A DNA stretch of 64,000 nt, from assembly GCF_013393345.1 (NCBI RefSeq), contig NZ_QJRF01000039.1, positions 124,001 to 188,000 of the forward strand, in the 5' to 3' direction. The notes under the pieces were generated by a model. The model did not search any database. It had not been told where the DNA came from and saw only the letters and a program-made list of their open reading frames with translations. Shown in pieces: positions 1 through 9,504 of the stretch. The translations under genes and the position numbers were made by a program. The DNA is from Pseudomonas taiwanensis. GTDB lineage: Bacteria > Pseudomonadota > Gammaproteobacteria > Pseudomonadales > Pseudomonadaceae. Within the stretch, counting starts at the first letter, position 1. Every line of letters begins with the position of its first letter.

Positions 1-250
1 CGGAGAACAGCAGGATACCGAGGGCGAAGAAGCCGCCCGCCAGGTTCACCAGTCGACCGGGAGCGTGCAGCGCCAGCAGGGCCACGCCGAACAGCGCCAG
101 GGCGTGGATCAACTGGTAGTGGGTGCCGGTCTGGAACACCGTCAGGTACTCGGGCGTCAGCCTGCTTTTCAGCCCGTGGGCGGCAAAAGCGCCAAGGGCC
201 ACCCCGGTGAAACCGGCGAATGCGGAAAGCAGCAGGAACAGACGCGCCAT
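1..250 (-). CDS. DUF423 family inner-membrane protein, partial (3' end off window)
   Basis: The reading frame starts at an ATG at 250 and runs off the left edge, giving 83 residues. The start MARLFLLLSAFAGFTGVALG, followed by GAFAAHGLK and a motif-like THYQLIHALAL, is typical of small four-helix DUF423 (YgdD-type) membrane proteins. These have no established biochemical role. In Pseudomonas this gene lies beside mtgA, as here, and is divergent from it. The 66-bp gap to the mtgA start must hold both promoters. Family assignment is fairly sure; function is unknown. Confidence 0.75.
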   Translation of the reverse strand, partial: MARLFLLLSAFAGFTGVALGAFAAHGLKSRLTPEYLTVFQTGTHYQLIHALALFGVALLALHAPGRLVNLAGGFFALGILLFS

Positions 251-316
251 GGGGACTCCAGACAGAGGAAGGACGGCCGCTATAATGGCGCGCAAATTTC
301 CCTGGGCCAAGCCAGC

Positions 317-1009
317 ATGTTCAGCACCATTCGCCGCCGCCTGTTCAAATTGCTGCTCTGGTTCGCGGCGGCGTCCGTGTTGCTGGTGATCCTGTTCCGT
401 TGGGTGCCGCCGCCCGGCTCGATGCTGATGGTGGAGCGCAAGATCGAGTCGTGGATCGACGGCAAGCCGATCGACGTCAAGCGCGACTGGGTGTCCTGGG
501 ATGAACTGCCGAATGATTTGAAGATCGCGGTAATCGCCGCCGAAGACCAGAAGTTTGCCGAGCACTGGGGCTTCGACATCCCGGCCATCCGCAAGGCCTT
601 TGCGCACAACGAGCGCGGCGGTTCGGTCCGTGGCGCCAGCACCCTCAGCCAGCAAGTGGCGAAGAATCTATTCCTCTGGTCCGGCCGCAATTGGGTCCGC
701 AAGGGTCTGGAAGTCTGGTTCACCGGCCTGATCGAATTGTTCTGGCCGAAGCACCGAATCCTCGAGGTCTACCTGAACAGCGTCGAGTGGGGCAACGGCG
801 TGTTCGGCGCCGAAGCCGCAGCCCGCCAGCATTTCGGCGTCCATGCCACCCGCCTGTCCCGCCAGCAGGCAGCCTTGCTGGCGGCCGTTCTACCGAATCC
901 GCGTAGATGGAGCCCTTCAAGGCCAAGCGGTTATGTCGCGACCCGCGCTGGCTGGATTCGCCGACAAATGAGTCAACTCGGCGGCAGCAGCTACCTGCAA
1001 CAACTCTGA
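317..1009 (+). CDS. mtgA: Monofunctional biosynthetic peptidoglycan transglycosylase
   Basis: MtgA polymerises lipid II into glycan strands at the periplasmic face of the inner membrane without a transpeptidase domain. The 230-residue protein has one N-terminal membrane anchor (about residues 10-28) and a GT51 domain. The catalytic glutamate is in AAEDQKF (E76). The GASTLSQQ motif is near residue 106, and the second conserved glutamate is in RILEVYLN (E150). I chose the ATG at 317 because the longer upstream frame overlaps the divergent DUF423 gene and adds non-homologous sequence. Length and motif order are normal for the family. Confidence 0.95.
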   Translation: MFSTIRRRLFKLLLWFAAASVLLVILFRWVPPPGSMLMVERKIESWIDGKPIDVKRDWVSWDELPNDLKIAVIAAEDQKFAEHWGFDIPAIRKAFAHNERGGSVRGASTLSQQVAKNLFLWSGRNWVRKGLEVWFTGLIELFWPKHRILEVYLNSVEWGNGVFGAEAAARQHFGVHATRLSRQQAALLAAVLPNPRRWSPSRPSGYVATRAGWIRRQMSQLGGSSYLQQL

Positions 1010-1019
1010 GGCCGGACCA

Positions 1020-1081
1020 GTAGGAGCCAGCTTGCTGGCGAAGAAAGGTGCCACCCCGCTTCGCGAGCAAGCTCGCTCCTA
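1020..1081. repeat. REP-type palindromic repeat pair downstream of mtgA
   Basis: Two inverted arms, GTAGGAGCCAGCTTGCTGGC at 1020 and the complementary form ending AGCAAGCTCGCTCCTA near 1081, flank a short spacer. This GTAGGAGC...GCGAA pattern is the common Pseudomonas REP element. It sits between convergent mtgA and the 1110-1712 gene. Confidence 0.8.
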
Positions 1082-1109
1082 AAGGGGCCGCGCGCCCTCC
1101 CTCAATCAC

Positions 1110-1712
1110 TCAGTCCTTCATCGCCTCGCGCGGCACCAGGTGCAGGAGCTGCACCTTGCCTTCCAGCAGGTGTGCGCTGAGCCCCTGCTGGGGGTAGATC
1201 CACGCCTCGCCCTCACCGGTGCGCAGGCGCAGTCGGGGTGGCCCGATGCTGGCGGCCAGCCGCGCGGCCGATACTTCGGCCATGGGCACCATGTTCAGCA
1301 CGGCTACCCGGTGTCCGCCCAACTGCTCCAGCATCTCGCCACTCAGAGGTTGCTCGTCGGTGCCTGCGCCCAGGGCCTTGGACAGGCTGCTGCGTTCGCC
1401 ATCGCTCAGCTCCAGCTCGCCCTCAAGGCGCCAGACGCCCTCTTCCCGCTCCTGCTCGGTGCGGTAGATCAGACGCGGACCTTCCGCACGCGGTTGCAAC
1501 CAGAGTTCCCCCGGCGCCAGCTCCGCCAATTTCTCCAGGGGCAGGTCACCTTCGGCCATGGGCACGATCACCGATTCCTGCCAGTCCTGCAGCCAGGGCA
1601 GCGGCTCGGCGCGGTCGGACTGCTTGCTCATCCATAGCGCCAGGGAAAAGAACAGCACGGCGACCGAGGCGAACAGCAGCCAGTGGCTGGTGCGCAGGGA
1701 CGGCATGGGCAT
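1110..1712 (-). CDS. Hypothetical single-pass membrane protein between rpoH and mtgA
   Basis: This 200-residue protein has one N-terminal membrane helix (about residues 10-28, LLFASVAVLFFSLALWM). A hydrophilic domain rich in Glu and Leu follows, presumably periplasmic. I recognise no catalytic motif. The position between rpoH and mtgA matches a conserved hypothetical gene in P. aeruginosa, so it is a real gene of unknown function. It lies just downstream of the rpoH terminator on the same strand and so probably has its own promoter. The start MPMPSLRTSHW is the first ATG after the terminator. Confidence 0.7.
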   Translation of the reverse strand: MPMPSLRTSHWLLFASVAVLFFSLALWMSKQSDRAEPLPWLQDWQESVIVPMAEGDLPLEKLAELAPGELWLQPRAEGPRLIYRTEQEREEGVWRLEGELELSDGERSSLSKALGAGTDEQPLSGEMLEQLGGHRVAVLNMVPMAEVSAARLAASIGPPRLRLRTGEGEAWIYPQQGLSAHLLEGKVQLLHLVPREAMKD

Positions 1713-1731
1713 GGTGGTTTTCTCCAGACAG

Positions 1732-1759
1732 AAAAAAGCCGCACCGAAGTGCGGCTTTT
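1732..1759 (-). terminator. Rho-independent terminator of rpoH
   Basis: A perfect 11-bp stem (AAAAGCCGCAC / GTGCGGCTTTT) with a tetraloop lies 14 bp after the rpoH stop on the minus strand. On that strand it ends in a run of T. The A-run on the other arm may let it work in both directions. Confidence 0.9.
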
Positions 1760-1772
1760 CCGGGTTTCAGCG

Positions 1773-2627
<855 letters not shown>

Positions 2628-2629
2628 GC

Positions 2630-2643
2630 GAATCCTCCGATTC
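2630..2643 (-). promoter_or_regulatory. Small hairpin enclosing the rpoH Shine-Dalgarno
   Basis: On the minus strand GAATC and GATTC pair around a GGAG loop, so the ribosome-binding site of rpoH sits in the loop and one side of the stem, ending 3 bases before the ATG. A 5-bp stem this close to the start could tune translation by temperature. That role is inference only. Confidence 0.35.
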
Positions 2644-2657
2644 ACTAAAGCTCGCGC

Positions 2658-2685
2658 AGTGTAGCACTGGCCTATATGACTGCAA
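2658..2685 (-). promoter_or_regulatory. Candidate sigma-70 promoter for rpoH
   Basis: The minus strand reads TTGCAG (2685-2680), a 16-bp spacer, then TACACT (2663-2658) preceded by TGC, an extended -10-like context. It lies about 30 bp upstream of the rpoH start codon. A GGAAACTT box slightly upstream could be a weak extracytoplasmic-sigma -35, but the match is poor. Confidence 0.45.
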
Positions 2686-2686
2686 G

Positions 2687-2712
2687 GGGGTGTAAAAGTT
2701 TCCTTACACCCC
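2687..2712. promoter_or_regulatory. Perfect inverted repeat between ftsX and rpoH
   Basis: GGGGTGTAA and TTACACCCC form a perfect 9-bp inverted repeat with an 8-base spacer, 29 bp past the ftsX stop. It has no T-run on the minus strand, so it is a weak terminator candidate. It abuts the rpoH -35 box and could equally be a regulator site. Confidence 0.45.
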
Positions 2713-2740
2713 TCGCAACACCCGCGAAAACCGATGGGTT

Positions 2741-3760
2741 CTAACGCGGCGCCAGCTCACTGAGATGACGGGCGACGGCCAGCCAGGCGCCAATGTAGCC
2801 CAGCAGGACAGCGCCCAGAAGCAGGGATAGACCATCGGCTAGTGGTACGCCCACGAGCGCGAAGTCGCTGCCGTAGAGACCGGCCAGACGGACGACGGCA
2901 TCGTTCAGCCAGTCCAGGCCATAGGCGAGCACCAGCCAGGCCAGCAGGCCCGCGCCGGTACCGTAGAGCGCGCCCATATAAAGGAAGGGACGACGCACAT
3001 AGCTATCGGTACCGCCCACCAGCTTGATCACCTCGATCTCGGTGCGGCGGTTCTCGATATGCAGACGAATGGTGTTACCGATGACCAGCAGCAAGGCCAG
3101 GATCAGCAGCACCGCCAGGCCGAAGACGAAACGTTCGCCCAGCTTGAGGATCGCCGACAGGCGCTCGACCCAGACCAGGTCCAGTTGCGCCTGTTCGATG
3201 CCGGACATTTCCGACAGACGTTGACGCAAGGCCTCAAGGGCCGCCTTGTCGACTTCCTTGGGGGTCACCAGGATCACGCCGGGCAGCGGGTTCTGCGGCA
3301 GTTCCTTGAGCGCCTCGCCTAGACCGGATTGCTGCTGCAGCTCGGCCAATGCCTGCTCGCGACTGATCCATTCGGCCTCGGCAACATCCGGCATGCCGGC
3401 GATTTCATCCCGTAGCTTCTGCCCCTGGGACTCGCTGGCATCCATTTTCATGAACAGGGAAATCTGCGCCGCACGCTGCCAGGACCCACCCAGCCGCTCC
3501 ACGTTGCTGAGGAGCAGGGACAGACCCATGGGCAGGCTGAGGGCGATCGCCATCACCAGGCAAGTGAAGAAGCTGCCCACGGGCTGGCGACCCAGGCGAC
3601 GCAGGCTGTCCACCAGGCTGGCGCGGTGGCTCTCCAGCCAGGCATGCAGCAGGGTTTTGAAATCCGGGCCGTCATCGCCCTTCTCCGGCGACTCGACGTG
3701 GCGGGGCGAAGCCCCCACACGCTCGGCGGGCTTCGGCGGCGGCATCTGCTTGGCGCTCAT
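2741..3760 (-). CDS. ftsX: Cell-division ABC transporter-like permease FtsX
   Basis: FtsX is the inner-membrane partner of FtsE. Together they relay divisome state to periplasmic amidase activation. The 339-residue protein has a Pro-rich cytoplasmic N-tail and a first helix around residues 65-85 ([20 protein letters not shown]). A periplasmic domain and three C-terminal helices ([20 protein letters not shown] onward) follow, which is the standard FtsX layout. Its start overlaps the ftsE stop by one base, so the two are translationally coupled. It is the last gene of ftsY-ftsE-ftsX. Confidence 0.96.
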   Translation of the reverse strand: MSAKQMPPPKPAERVGASPRHVESPEKGDDGPDFKTLLHAWLESHRASLVDSLRRLGRQPVGSFFTCLVMAIALSLPMGLSLLLSNVERLGGSWQRAAQISLFMKMDASESQGQKLRDEIAGMPDVAEAEWISREQALAELQQQSGLGEALKELPQNPLPGVILVTPKEVDKAALEALRQRLSEMSGIEQAQLDLVWVERLSAILKLGERFVFGLAVLLILALLLVIGNTIRLHIENRRTEIEVIKLVGGTDSYVRRPFLYMGALYGTGAGLLAWLVLAYGLDWLNDAVVRLAGLYGSDFALVGVPLADGLSLLLGAVLLGYIGAWLAVARHLSELAPR

Positions 3761-4428
3761 CAGACCGCCTCCCCGTCGCCGATCAGGCGGCCACGTTGCA
3801 GGGTGAGCAGACGGTGGCGCATGCGCGCAATCAGCGCCAGGTCGTGACTGGCGATCAAGACAGTGGTGCCCAAGCGATTGATGTCCTCGAATACACCCAT
3901 GATCTCGGCGGCCAGGCGCGGGTCCAGGTTACCCGTGGGTTCGTCCGCCAGCAGCAAGGCCGGGCGGTGAACGACGGCGCGGGCAATGCCCACGCGCTGT
4001 TGCTGGCCGGTGGACAGGTCGGCCGGATAAAGCTCGGCCTTGTCGGCCAGGGATACACGCTCCAGCGCCACGCTCACGCGTTTGGCGATCTCCGCCTTGG
4101 ACAGGCCGTGGATCTGCATCGGCAGGGCGACGTTGTCGAACACGCTGCGGTCGAACAGCAGTTGGTGGTTCTGGAAGACGACGCCGATCTGGCGGCGCAG
4201 GAAAGGGATCTGCGAGTTGGTGATGGTCGACAGGTCCTGCCCGGCTAGCAGCAGCTTGCCGGTAGTGGGTCGCTCCATCGCCAGCAGCAGGCGCAACAGC
4301 GTGCTTTTACCGGCGCCGGAGTGGCCGGTGACGAAGAGGAACTCGCCGCGGCGTACGCGGAAGCTCAGTTCGTGCAGGCCGACGTGGCCGTTTGGATAGC
4401 GCTTGCCGACCTGCTCGAATCGAATCAT
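3760..4428 (-). CDS. ftsE: Cell-division ATP-binding protein FtsE
   Basis: FtsE is the cytoplasmic ATPase that pairs with FtsX in the divisome. The 222-residue protein carries Walker A GHSGAGKST (about residues 35-43), a Q-loop, the ABC signature LSTGQQQRVGIARA, Walker B LLLADEPT and the switch His in LIASHD. It overlaps the ftsY stop by 4 bp and the ftsX start by 1 bp. Length and motifs are canonical. Confidence 0.97.
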   Translation of the reverse strand: MIRFEQVGKRYPNGHVGLHELSFRVRRGEFLFVTGHSGAGKSTLLRLLLAMERPTTGKLLLAGQDLSTITNSQIPFLRRQIGVVFQNHQLLFDRSVFDNVALPMQIHGLSKAEIAKRVSVALERVSLADKAELYPADLSTGQQQRVGIARAVVHRPALLLADEPTGNLDPRLAAEIMGVFEDINRLGTTVLIASHDLALIARMRHRLLTLQRGRLIGDGEAV

Positions 4429-5894
4429 GCGGACTCCCGCTCTGCGAAGAGGGCCTTGACGAAGGCGTCGGCTTCGAAGGTACGCAGGTCGTCGATGCCT
4501 TCACCCACACCGATGTAGCGGATCGGCAGGCTGAATTGCTTGGCCAGGGCGAAGATCACCCCGCCCTTGGCGGTGCCGTCCAGTTTGGTCAGCGCCAGGC
4601 CGGACAGGTTGACCGCCTGGTGGAACTGCTTGGCCTGGTTGATCGCGTTCTGGCCGGTGCCGGCGTCCAGCACCAGCAGCACTTCGTGGGGAGCGGTCTC
4701 GTCCAGCTTGCCGATCACGCGGCGCACCTTCTTCAGCTCCTCCATGAGGTTGTCCTTGGTGTGCAGACGGCCGGCGGTATCGGCGATCAGCACATCGACG
4801 CCCCGGGCCTTGGCGGCCTGCACGGCATCGAAGATCACGGAAGCGGAGTCGGCGCCGGTGTGCTGGGCAATCACGGCGATGTTGTTGCGCTCGCCCCAGA
4901 CCTGCAGCTGCTCGACCGCAGCGGCGCGGAAGGTGTCACCGGCGGCCAGCATGACTTTCTTACCGTCGAGCTGCAGCTTCTTGGCCAGCTTGCCGATGGT
5001 GGTGGTCTTGCCGACGCCGTTCACGCCGACCACGAGGATCACGTAGGGCGCGCTGCCACTCTCGATCTTCAGCGGTTGTTCGACCGGACGCAGCAGAGCC
5101 GCCAGTTCGTCCTGCAAGGCCTTGTAGAGGGCGTCGGCGTCAGCCAGCTGCTTGCGCGCGACCTTCTGGGTCAGGCTCTGGACGATGGCAGTGGTGGCTT
5201 CCACACCCACGTCGGCGGTCAGGAGACGGGTCTCGATTTCATCCAGCAGGTCGTCGTCGATGGCCTTGCGGCCGAGGAACAGGCTGGCCATGCCTTCGCC
5301 AATGCTGGCGCTGGTCTTCGACAGTCCCTGCTTGAGGCGGGAGAAGAAGCTGGCCTTGGCGGGCTCGGTCTGGACGGCGAGAACGGGGGCCGGCTCGACT
5401 GCAGGAGCGGGTGCGATCACCGGCGCCGGCTCTTCTGCCACGGGTGCAGGTGCAGGTGCAGGTGCAGGTGCAGGTGCAGGTGCAGGTGCAGGTGCAGGTG
5501 CAGGTGCAACAGCCTCGGCGACTACCGGCGCCTCGGCAATCACGGGAGCGGGCGCTTCGGTCACGACCGGAGCGGGCGCGGAGACTTCGACAGGCGCGGG
5601 CGCTGGTGCCGGTGCCGGTGCCGGTGCCGGTGCCGGTGCCGGGACTTCGGCTACGACCGGAGCCGCTTCGGGGACCGGGGCCGGAGCCGTTACGGGCTCA
5701 GCGACAGGCTGGGCAACCGGAACAATTTCAGGCGTGGGCGCAGGTGCGGCCGGCGTCTCTGCCTCGACAGGAGCAACCGGTTCCGCCGGAGCGACGGGAG
5801 CGGTTTCCTGGGGCTTTTTGCGCAGCCAGCCGAACAAGGATTTCTTTTCCCCGGCCTGGGCCGGAGCTTTCTTGTCGTCGTTGGAACCAAACAT
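4425..5894 (-). CDS. ftsY: Signal recognition particle receptor FtsY with a long Pro-Ala-rich N-terminal region
   Basis: FtsY is the SRP receptor GTPase that docks ribosome-nascent chain-SRP complexes at the membrane. The 489-residue protein ends in an NG domain with [27 protein letters not shown] and [10 protein letters not shown] motifs. The first ~190 residues are acidic and Pro/Ala-rich, including uninterrupted Ala-Pro dipeptide runs. I chose the ATG at 5894 (MFGSNDDKK) because the upstream extension in frame is not FtsY-like and overlaps the divergent peptidase promoter. The N-terminal A-domain is poorly conserved and tolerant of length change across bacteria. Confidence 0.97.
   Translation of the reverse strand: MFGSNDDKKAPAQAGEKKSLFGWLRKKPQETAPVAPAEPVAPVEAETPAAPAPTPEIVPVAQPVAEPVTAPAPVPEAAPVVAEVPAPAPAPAPAPAPAPAPVEVSAPAPVVTEAPAPVIAEAPVVAEAVAPAPAPAPAPAPAPAPAPAPAPVAEEPAPVIAPAPAVEPAPVLAVQTEPAKASFFSRLKQGLSKTSASIGEGMASLFLGRKAIDDDLLDEIETRLLTADVGVEATTAIVQSLTQKVARKQLADADALYKALQDELAALLRPVEQPLKIESGSAPYVILVVGVNGVGKTTTIGKLAKKLQLDGKKVMLAAGDTFRAAAVEQLQVWGERNNIAVIAQHTGADSASVIFDAVQAAKARGVDVLIADTAGRLHTKDNLMEELKKVRRVIGKLDETAPHEVLLVLDAGTGQNAINQAKQFHQAVNLSGLALTKLDGTAKGGVIFALAKQFSLPIRYIGVGEGIDDLRTFEADAFVKALFAERESA
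5443..5508. repeat. Eleven tandem GGTGCA hexamers in ftsY (Ala-Pro run)
   Basis: Eleven perfect copies of a 6-bp unit run from 5443 to 5508 inside ftsY and encode alternating Ala-Pro on the minus strand. The unit length keeps the frame, so copy-number change would alter only the linker length. Confidence 0.95.
5605..5640. repeat. Six tandem GGTGCC hexamers in ftsY (second Ala-Pro run)
   Basis: Six perfect copies of GGTGCC encode a second Ala-Pro stretch of the FtsY N-terminal linker. The third codon base differs from the first run, so the two arrays expanded independently. Confidence 0.92.
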
Positions 5895-6037
5895 GAGTCG
5901 ATTGCATCTCAAGGGAGCGGCCGTACTGGCTCTATGCCGGCCAGCTTCGCCGCCCCGGGAAAGGATGGGGTATCCTAGCACCTCTTCGCCCGCAGGCGGT
6001 ACGACCGCCGGGGCCGTCCGATAGGTCAAGAACATCA

Positions 6038-7393
6038 ATGAAAGCCATTGCCCGACAAGCCGCCGGCTTGCTGTATTGCGCTCTCTGTCTGCCCGTTTTG
6101 GCTATCGCTGCAGACAATCAGCCCACCCACGAGTTCACCCTGGACAACGGCCTCAAGGTCGTCGTCCGTGAAGACCATCGCGCCCCCGTGGTGGTGTCCC
6201 AGCTCTGGTACAAGGTCGGTTCGAGCTACGAAACGCCCGGCCAGACCGGTCTCTCCCACGCCCTCGAACACATGATGTTCAAGGGCAGCCGCAAACTCGG
6301 CCCAGGCGAAGCCTCGCGCATCCTGCGGGAGCTCGGCGCCGAGGAGAACGCCTTCACCAGCGACGACTACACCGCCTACTACCAGGTGCTGGCCCGCGAC
6401 CGCCTGGGCGTCGCCTTCGAGCTGGAAGCCGATCGCCTCGCCAGCCTCAAGCTGCCGCCGGAAGAGTTCACCCGCGAGATCGAAGTGATCAAGGAAGAAC
6501 GCCGCCTGCGCACCGACGACAAGCCCACCGCCAAAGCCTTCGAGCGTTTCAAGGCGATGGCCTATCCGGCAAGCGGTTACCACATCCCCACCATCGGCTG
6601 GATGGCCGACCTCAACCGTATGAAGGTCGAGGAGCTGCGCCACTGGTACGAATCCTGGTACGTGCCGAACAACGCCACCCTGGTGGTAGTCGGCGACGTC
6701 ACCCCGGACGAGGTCAAAGGCCTCGCCGAGCGCTATTTCGCCAACATTCCCAAGCGTGACGTGCCGCCCGCGAAGAAGCCGCTGGAGCTGGCCACCCCCG
6801 GCGAGCGCCGCCTCAACCTGCACGTGCGCACCCAGCTGCCGAGCCTGATCATGGGCTTCAACGTGCCGGGTCTCGCCACAGCCAAGGACCCCCGCCAGGT
6901 CCACGCCCTGCGCCTGATTTCCACCCTGCTCGACGGCGGCTACAGCGCGCGCCTGTCCAGCCGACTGGAACGCGGCGAGGAGCTCGTCAGCGGCGCCTCC
7001 GCCTGGTACGACGGCTTCCCCCGTGGCGACAGCCTGTTCGTCATCAGCGCCACCCCCAACGTGCAGAAGGGCAAGACCCTCGAGCAGACCGAAGCCGGCC
7101 TCTGGCGCCAGCTGGAAGACCTGAAGAACACCCCGCCGAGCGCCGACGAACTCAAGCGCGTACGCGCCCAGGCGATCGCCGACCTCGTCTATCAGCGCGA
7201 CTCCATCACCAGCCAGGCCACCACCATCGGCCAGCTGGAAACCGTTGGCCTGTCCTGGAAACTGATGGACCAGGACCTCGCGGCCCTCGAAGCCGTGACG
7301 CCCGCCGACATCCAGGCCGCCGCCAAGACCTTCTTCACCCGCGACCGCCTGAGCGTCGCCCACATCCTTCCCGAGGAGGCCCGCAATGACTGA
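6038..7393 (+). CDS. Periplasmic M16 (pitrilysin-type) zinc peptidase, catalytic partner
   Basis: The 451-residue protein has a signal peptide (cleavage near AIAAD at residue 25). It carries the inverted zinc motif HALEH at residues 74-78, and the distal zinc-ligand region EVIKEERR follows about 80 residues later. This is an active M16B peptidase half. It overlaps the next gene by 8 bp, and that gene encodes an M16 fold without the zinc motif, so the pair likely forms a heterodimer. The substrate is unknown; the family degrades or processes small peptides. Divergent from ftsY. Confidence 0.92.
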   Translation: MKAIARQAAGLLYCALCLPVLAIAADNQPTHEFTLDNGLKVVVREDHRAPVVVSQLWYKVGSSYETPGQTGLSHALEHMMFKGSRKLGPGEASRILRELGAEENAFTSDDYTAYYQVLARDRLGVAFELEADRLASLKLPPEEFTREIEVIKEERRLRTDDKPTAKAFERFKAMAYPASGYHIPTIGWMADLNRMKVEELRHWYESWYVPNNATLVVVGDVTPDEVKGLAERYFANIPKRDVPPAKKPLELATPGERRLNLHVRTQLPSLIMGFNVPGLATAKDPRQVHALRLISTLLDGGYSARLSSRLERGEELVSGASAWYDGFPRGDSLFVISATPNVQKGKTLEQTEAGLWRQLEDLKNTPPSADELKRVRAQAIADLVYQRDSITSQATTIGQLETVGLSWKLMDQDLAALEAVTPADIQAAAKTFFTRDRLSVAHILPEEARND

Positions 7394-8873
7394 GCGAAAC
7401 GGCCTGCGTTACGGCCTGCTCGGCCTGGCCCTGATCGTCCTGCTCGGCGTACTCGGCTTCGTCGCCAACCGCCCGGACACTACCGCCACCGCCGAAACCG
7501 CCACCCCGGCACCGGCCGAGGGACTGCAATCCCTGGCAGAGCTGGGCGGCAAGGCACCCAGTCGCCGTAGCCTGGACATCCAGAGCTGGACCACCGCTGA
7601 AGGCGCCAAGGTGCTCTTCGTTGCCGCGCCTGAGCTGCCGATGTTCGACCTGCGCCTGACCTTCGCCGCCGGCAGCAGTCAGGACGGCGCCACCTCTGGC
7701 CTGGCGACCCTCACCAACGCGATGCTCAACGAGGGTGTGAAGGGCAAGGACGTCACCGCCATCGCCCAGGGCTTCGAGGGCCTGGGCGCCGAGTTCGGCA
7801 ACGGCGCCTACCGCGACATGGCCATCGCCAGCCTGCGCAGCCTCACCGCCCCCGAGCAGCGCGAGCCCGCCCTGGAACTGTTCACCCAGGTGATCGGTGC
7901 GCCAACCTTCCCTGAAGACTCCCTGGCGCGGATCAAGAACCAGATGCTCGCCGGATTCGAGTACCAGAAGCAGAACCCCGGCAAGCTCGCCGGCCTGGAG
8001 CTCTTCGAGAAACTCTACGGCCAGCATCCGTACGCGCACCCCAGCGAAGGCGATGAGAAGTCCGTACCCGGCATCACCGTCGCCCAGATGCGCGAGTTCC
8101 ATCAGAAGGCCTACGCCGCCGGCAACGTGGTGATCGCCGTCGTCGGCAATCTCACCCGCGCCGAAGCCGAAGCCATTGCCAACCAGGTATCCAGCGCACT
8201 GCCGAAGGGCCCTGCCCTGGCCAAGCTGCCGGAACCGGATGCACCCAAGGCCGGTATCAATCACATCGAGTTCCCGTCCAAGCAGACCCACCTGATGCTG
8301 GCCCAGCTCGGCATCGACCGGAATGACCCGGATTACGCCGCGCTTTACCTCGGCAACCAGATCCTCGGCGGCGGCGGGTTCGGCACGCGACTGATGGAAG
8401 AGGTGCGCGAAAAGCGCGGCCTGACCTATGGCGTCAGCTCCGGCTTTACCGCCATGCAGGTACGCGGCCCGTTCATGATCGGTCTGCAAACCCGCGCCGA
8501 GATGAGCCAGGGCACCCTCAAGCTGATCCAGGATATCGTTCGCCAGTACCTGGCAGACGGTCCGACCCAGAAGGAACTGGACGATGCCAAGCGTGAGCTG
8601 GCGGGCAGCTTCCCGCTGTCCACCGCGAGCAACGCCGACATCGTCGGCCAGCTGGGCGCCATCGGCTTCTACAACCTGCCGCTGACCTACCTGGAAGACT
8701 TCATGGCCAAGGTCCAGGCGCTCGACGTTGTCCAGGTGAAGGCCGCCATGGCCAAACACCTGAACCCCGACCAGTTCGTCATCGTCACCGCCGGCCCCAC
8801 CGTTCCCCAGAAGGACCTGCCGCCGCCCACCGACAAGCCCGCCGAAATGCCCAGCGGCGTACCGGAGCACTGA
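7386..8873 (+). CDS. M16-fold protein lacking the zinc motif (non-catalytic partner)
   Basis: The 495-residue protein has an N-terminal membrane segment (about residues 10-27) and an M16 fold. Where HxxEH is expected, after TSGLATLTNAML, no His-Glu-His is present, so it cannot bind zinc in the usual way. The C-terminal substrate-binding signature EKRGLTYGVSS is kept. In bacterial M16B pairs one subunit supplies zinc catalysis and the other the Arg/Tyr pair, which fits this overlap with the gene at 6038. It overlaps rsmD by one base. Confidence 0.9.
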   Translation: MTERNGLRYGLLGLALIVLLGVLGFVANRPDTTATAETATPAPAEGLQSLAELGGKAPSRRSLDIQSWTTAEGAKVLFVAAPELPMFDLRLTFAAGSSQDGATSGLATLTNAMLNEGVKGKDVTAIAQGFEGLGAEFGNGAYRDMAIASLRSLTAPEQREPALELFTQVIGAPTFPEDSLARIKNQMLAGFEYQKQNPGKLAGLELFEKLYGQHPYAHPSEGDEKSVPGITVAQMREFHQKAYAAGNVVIAVVGNLTRAEAEAIANQVSSALPKGPALAKLPEPDAPKAGINHIEFPSKQTHLMLAQLGIDRNDPDYAALYLGNQILGGGGFGTRLMEEVREKRGLTYGVSSGFTAMQVRGPFMIGLQTRAEMSQGTLKLIQDIVRQYLADGPTQKELDDAKRELAGSFPLSTASNADIVGQLGAIGFYNLPLTYLEDFMAKVQALDVVQVKAAMAKHLNPDQFVIVTAGPTVPQKDLPPPTDKPAEMPSGVPEH

Positions 8874-9490
8874 TGCGCAAACCGACCCCCAGACCCGCCA
8901 CGCCGAAACACGGCGGCCAGGGCCAACTCCGCATCATCGGCGGCGAATGGCGCTCGCGGCGCTTTTCCTTCCCCAACGGTCCCAGCCTGCGCCCCACCCC
9001 CGACCGGGTACGCGAGACGTTGTTCAACTGGCTCGCACCCTATATCGAAGGCGCGCGGGTCCTGGACCCCTTCGCCGGTAGCGGCGCCCTCTATCTGGAG
9101 GCGCTGTCCCGGGGTGCCGTCGAGGCGCTGGCGCTGGACCTGAATCCCGACTCGGTCGCCGCATTGCGCGGCCATCTGGACACCCTGCGCTGTGGCCGGG
9201 GCCAACTGCTGCAAAGCGACGCCCTGCGTTATCTGGACACCCAGTCCTCCAGCGCTTTCGACGTCGTATTCCTCGATCCGCCGTTCAACCAGGGCCTGCT
9301 GCAACCTGTTTGCGACCTCCTGGAGAATCGCGGCTGGCTCTCACCCCTCGCCTGGGTCTATACCGAAAGCGAGAACGCGCCCTCCGCGCTCGGTCTACCG
9401 GGTAACTGGCGCCTGCACCGCGAGAAGAAAGCCGGCCAGGTGTACTACGCCCTGTGGCAACGCTCGGCCAGGGAAACCTCCGACGCCTGA
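8873..9490 (+). CDS. rsmD: 16S rRNA (guanine(966)-N(2))-methyltransferase RsmD
   Basis: RsmD methylates G966 of 16S rRNA using SAM. The 205-residue protein has the early motif RIIGGEWRSRRF and LRPTPDRVRETLFNWL. The SAM-binding loop is LDPFAGSGALYLEALSRGA and the catalytic motif VVFLDPPF, all diagnostic of RsmD. The start codon overlaps the upstream TGA (TGATG), so it is coupled to the M16 pair. Length is normal. Confidence 0.95.
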   Translation: MRKPTPRPATPKHGGQGQLRIIGGEWRSRRFSFPNGPSLRPTPDRVRETLFNWLAPYIEGARVLDPFAGSGALYLEALSRGAVEALALDLNPDSVAALRGHLDTLRCGRGQLLQSDALRYLDTQSSSAFDVVFLDPPFNQGLLQPVCDLLENRGWLSPLAWVYTESENAPSALGLPGNWRLHREKKAGQVYYALWQRSARETSDA

Positions 9491-9504
9491 TCGACGGCAC
9501 ACCG

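Noticed and set aside
5443-5640. CRISPR-like array
   Set aside because: These are 6-bp tandem units with no spacers, coding for Ala-Pro repeats in FtsY.
4392-5978. 528-codon plus-strand open frame across ftsY
   Set aside because: It is the antisense of ftsY. Its RCRCRC run is just the hexamer repeat read in another frame, and no domain is recognisable.
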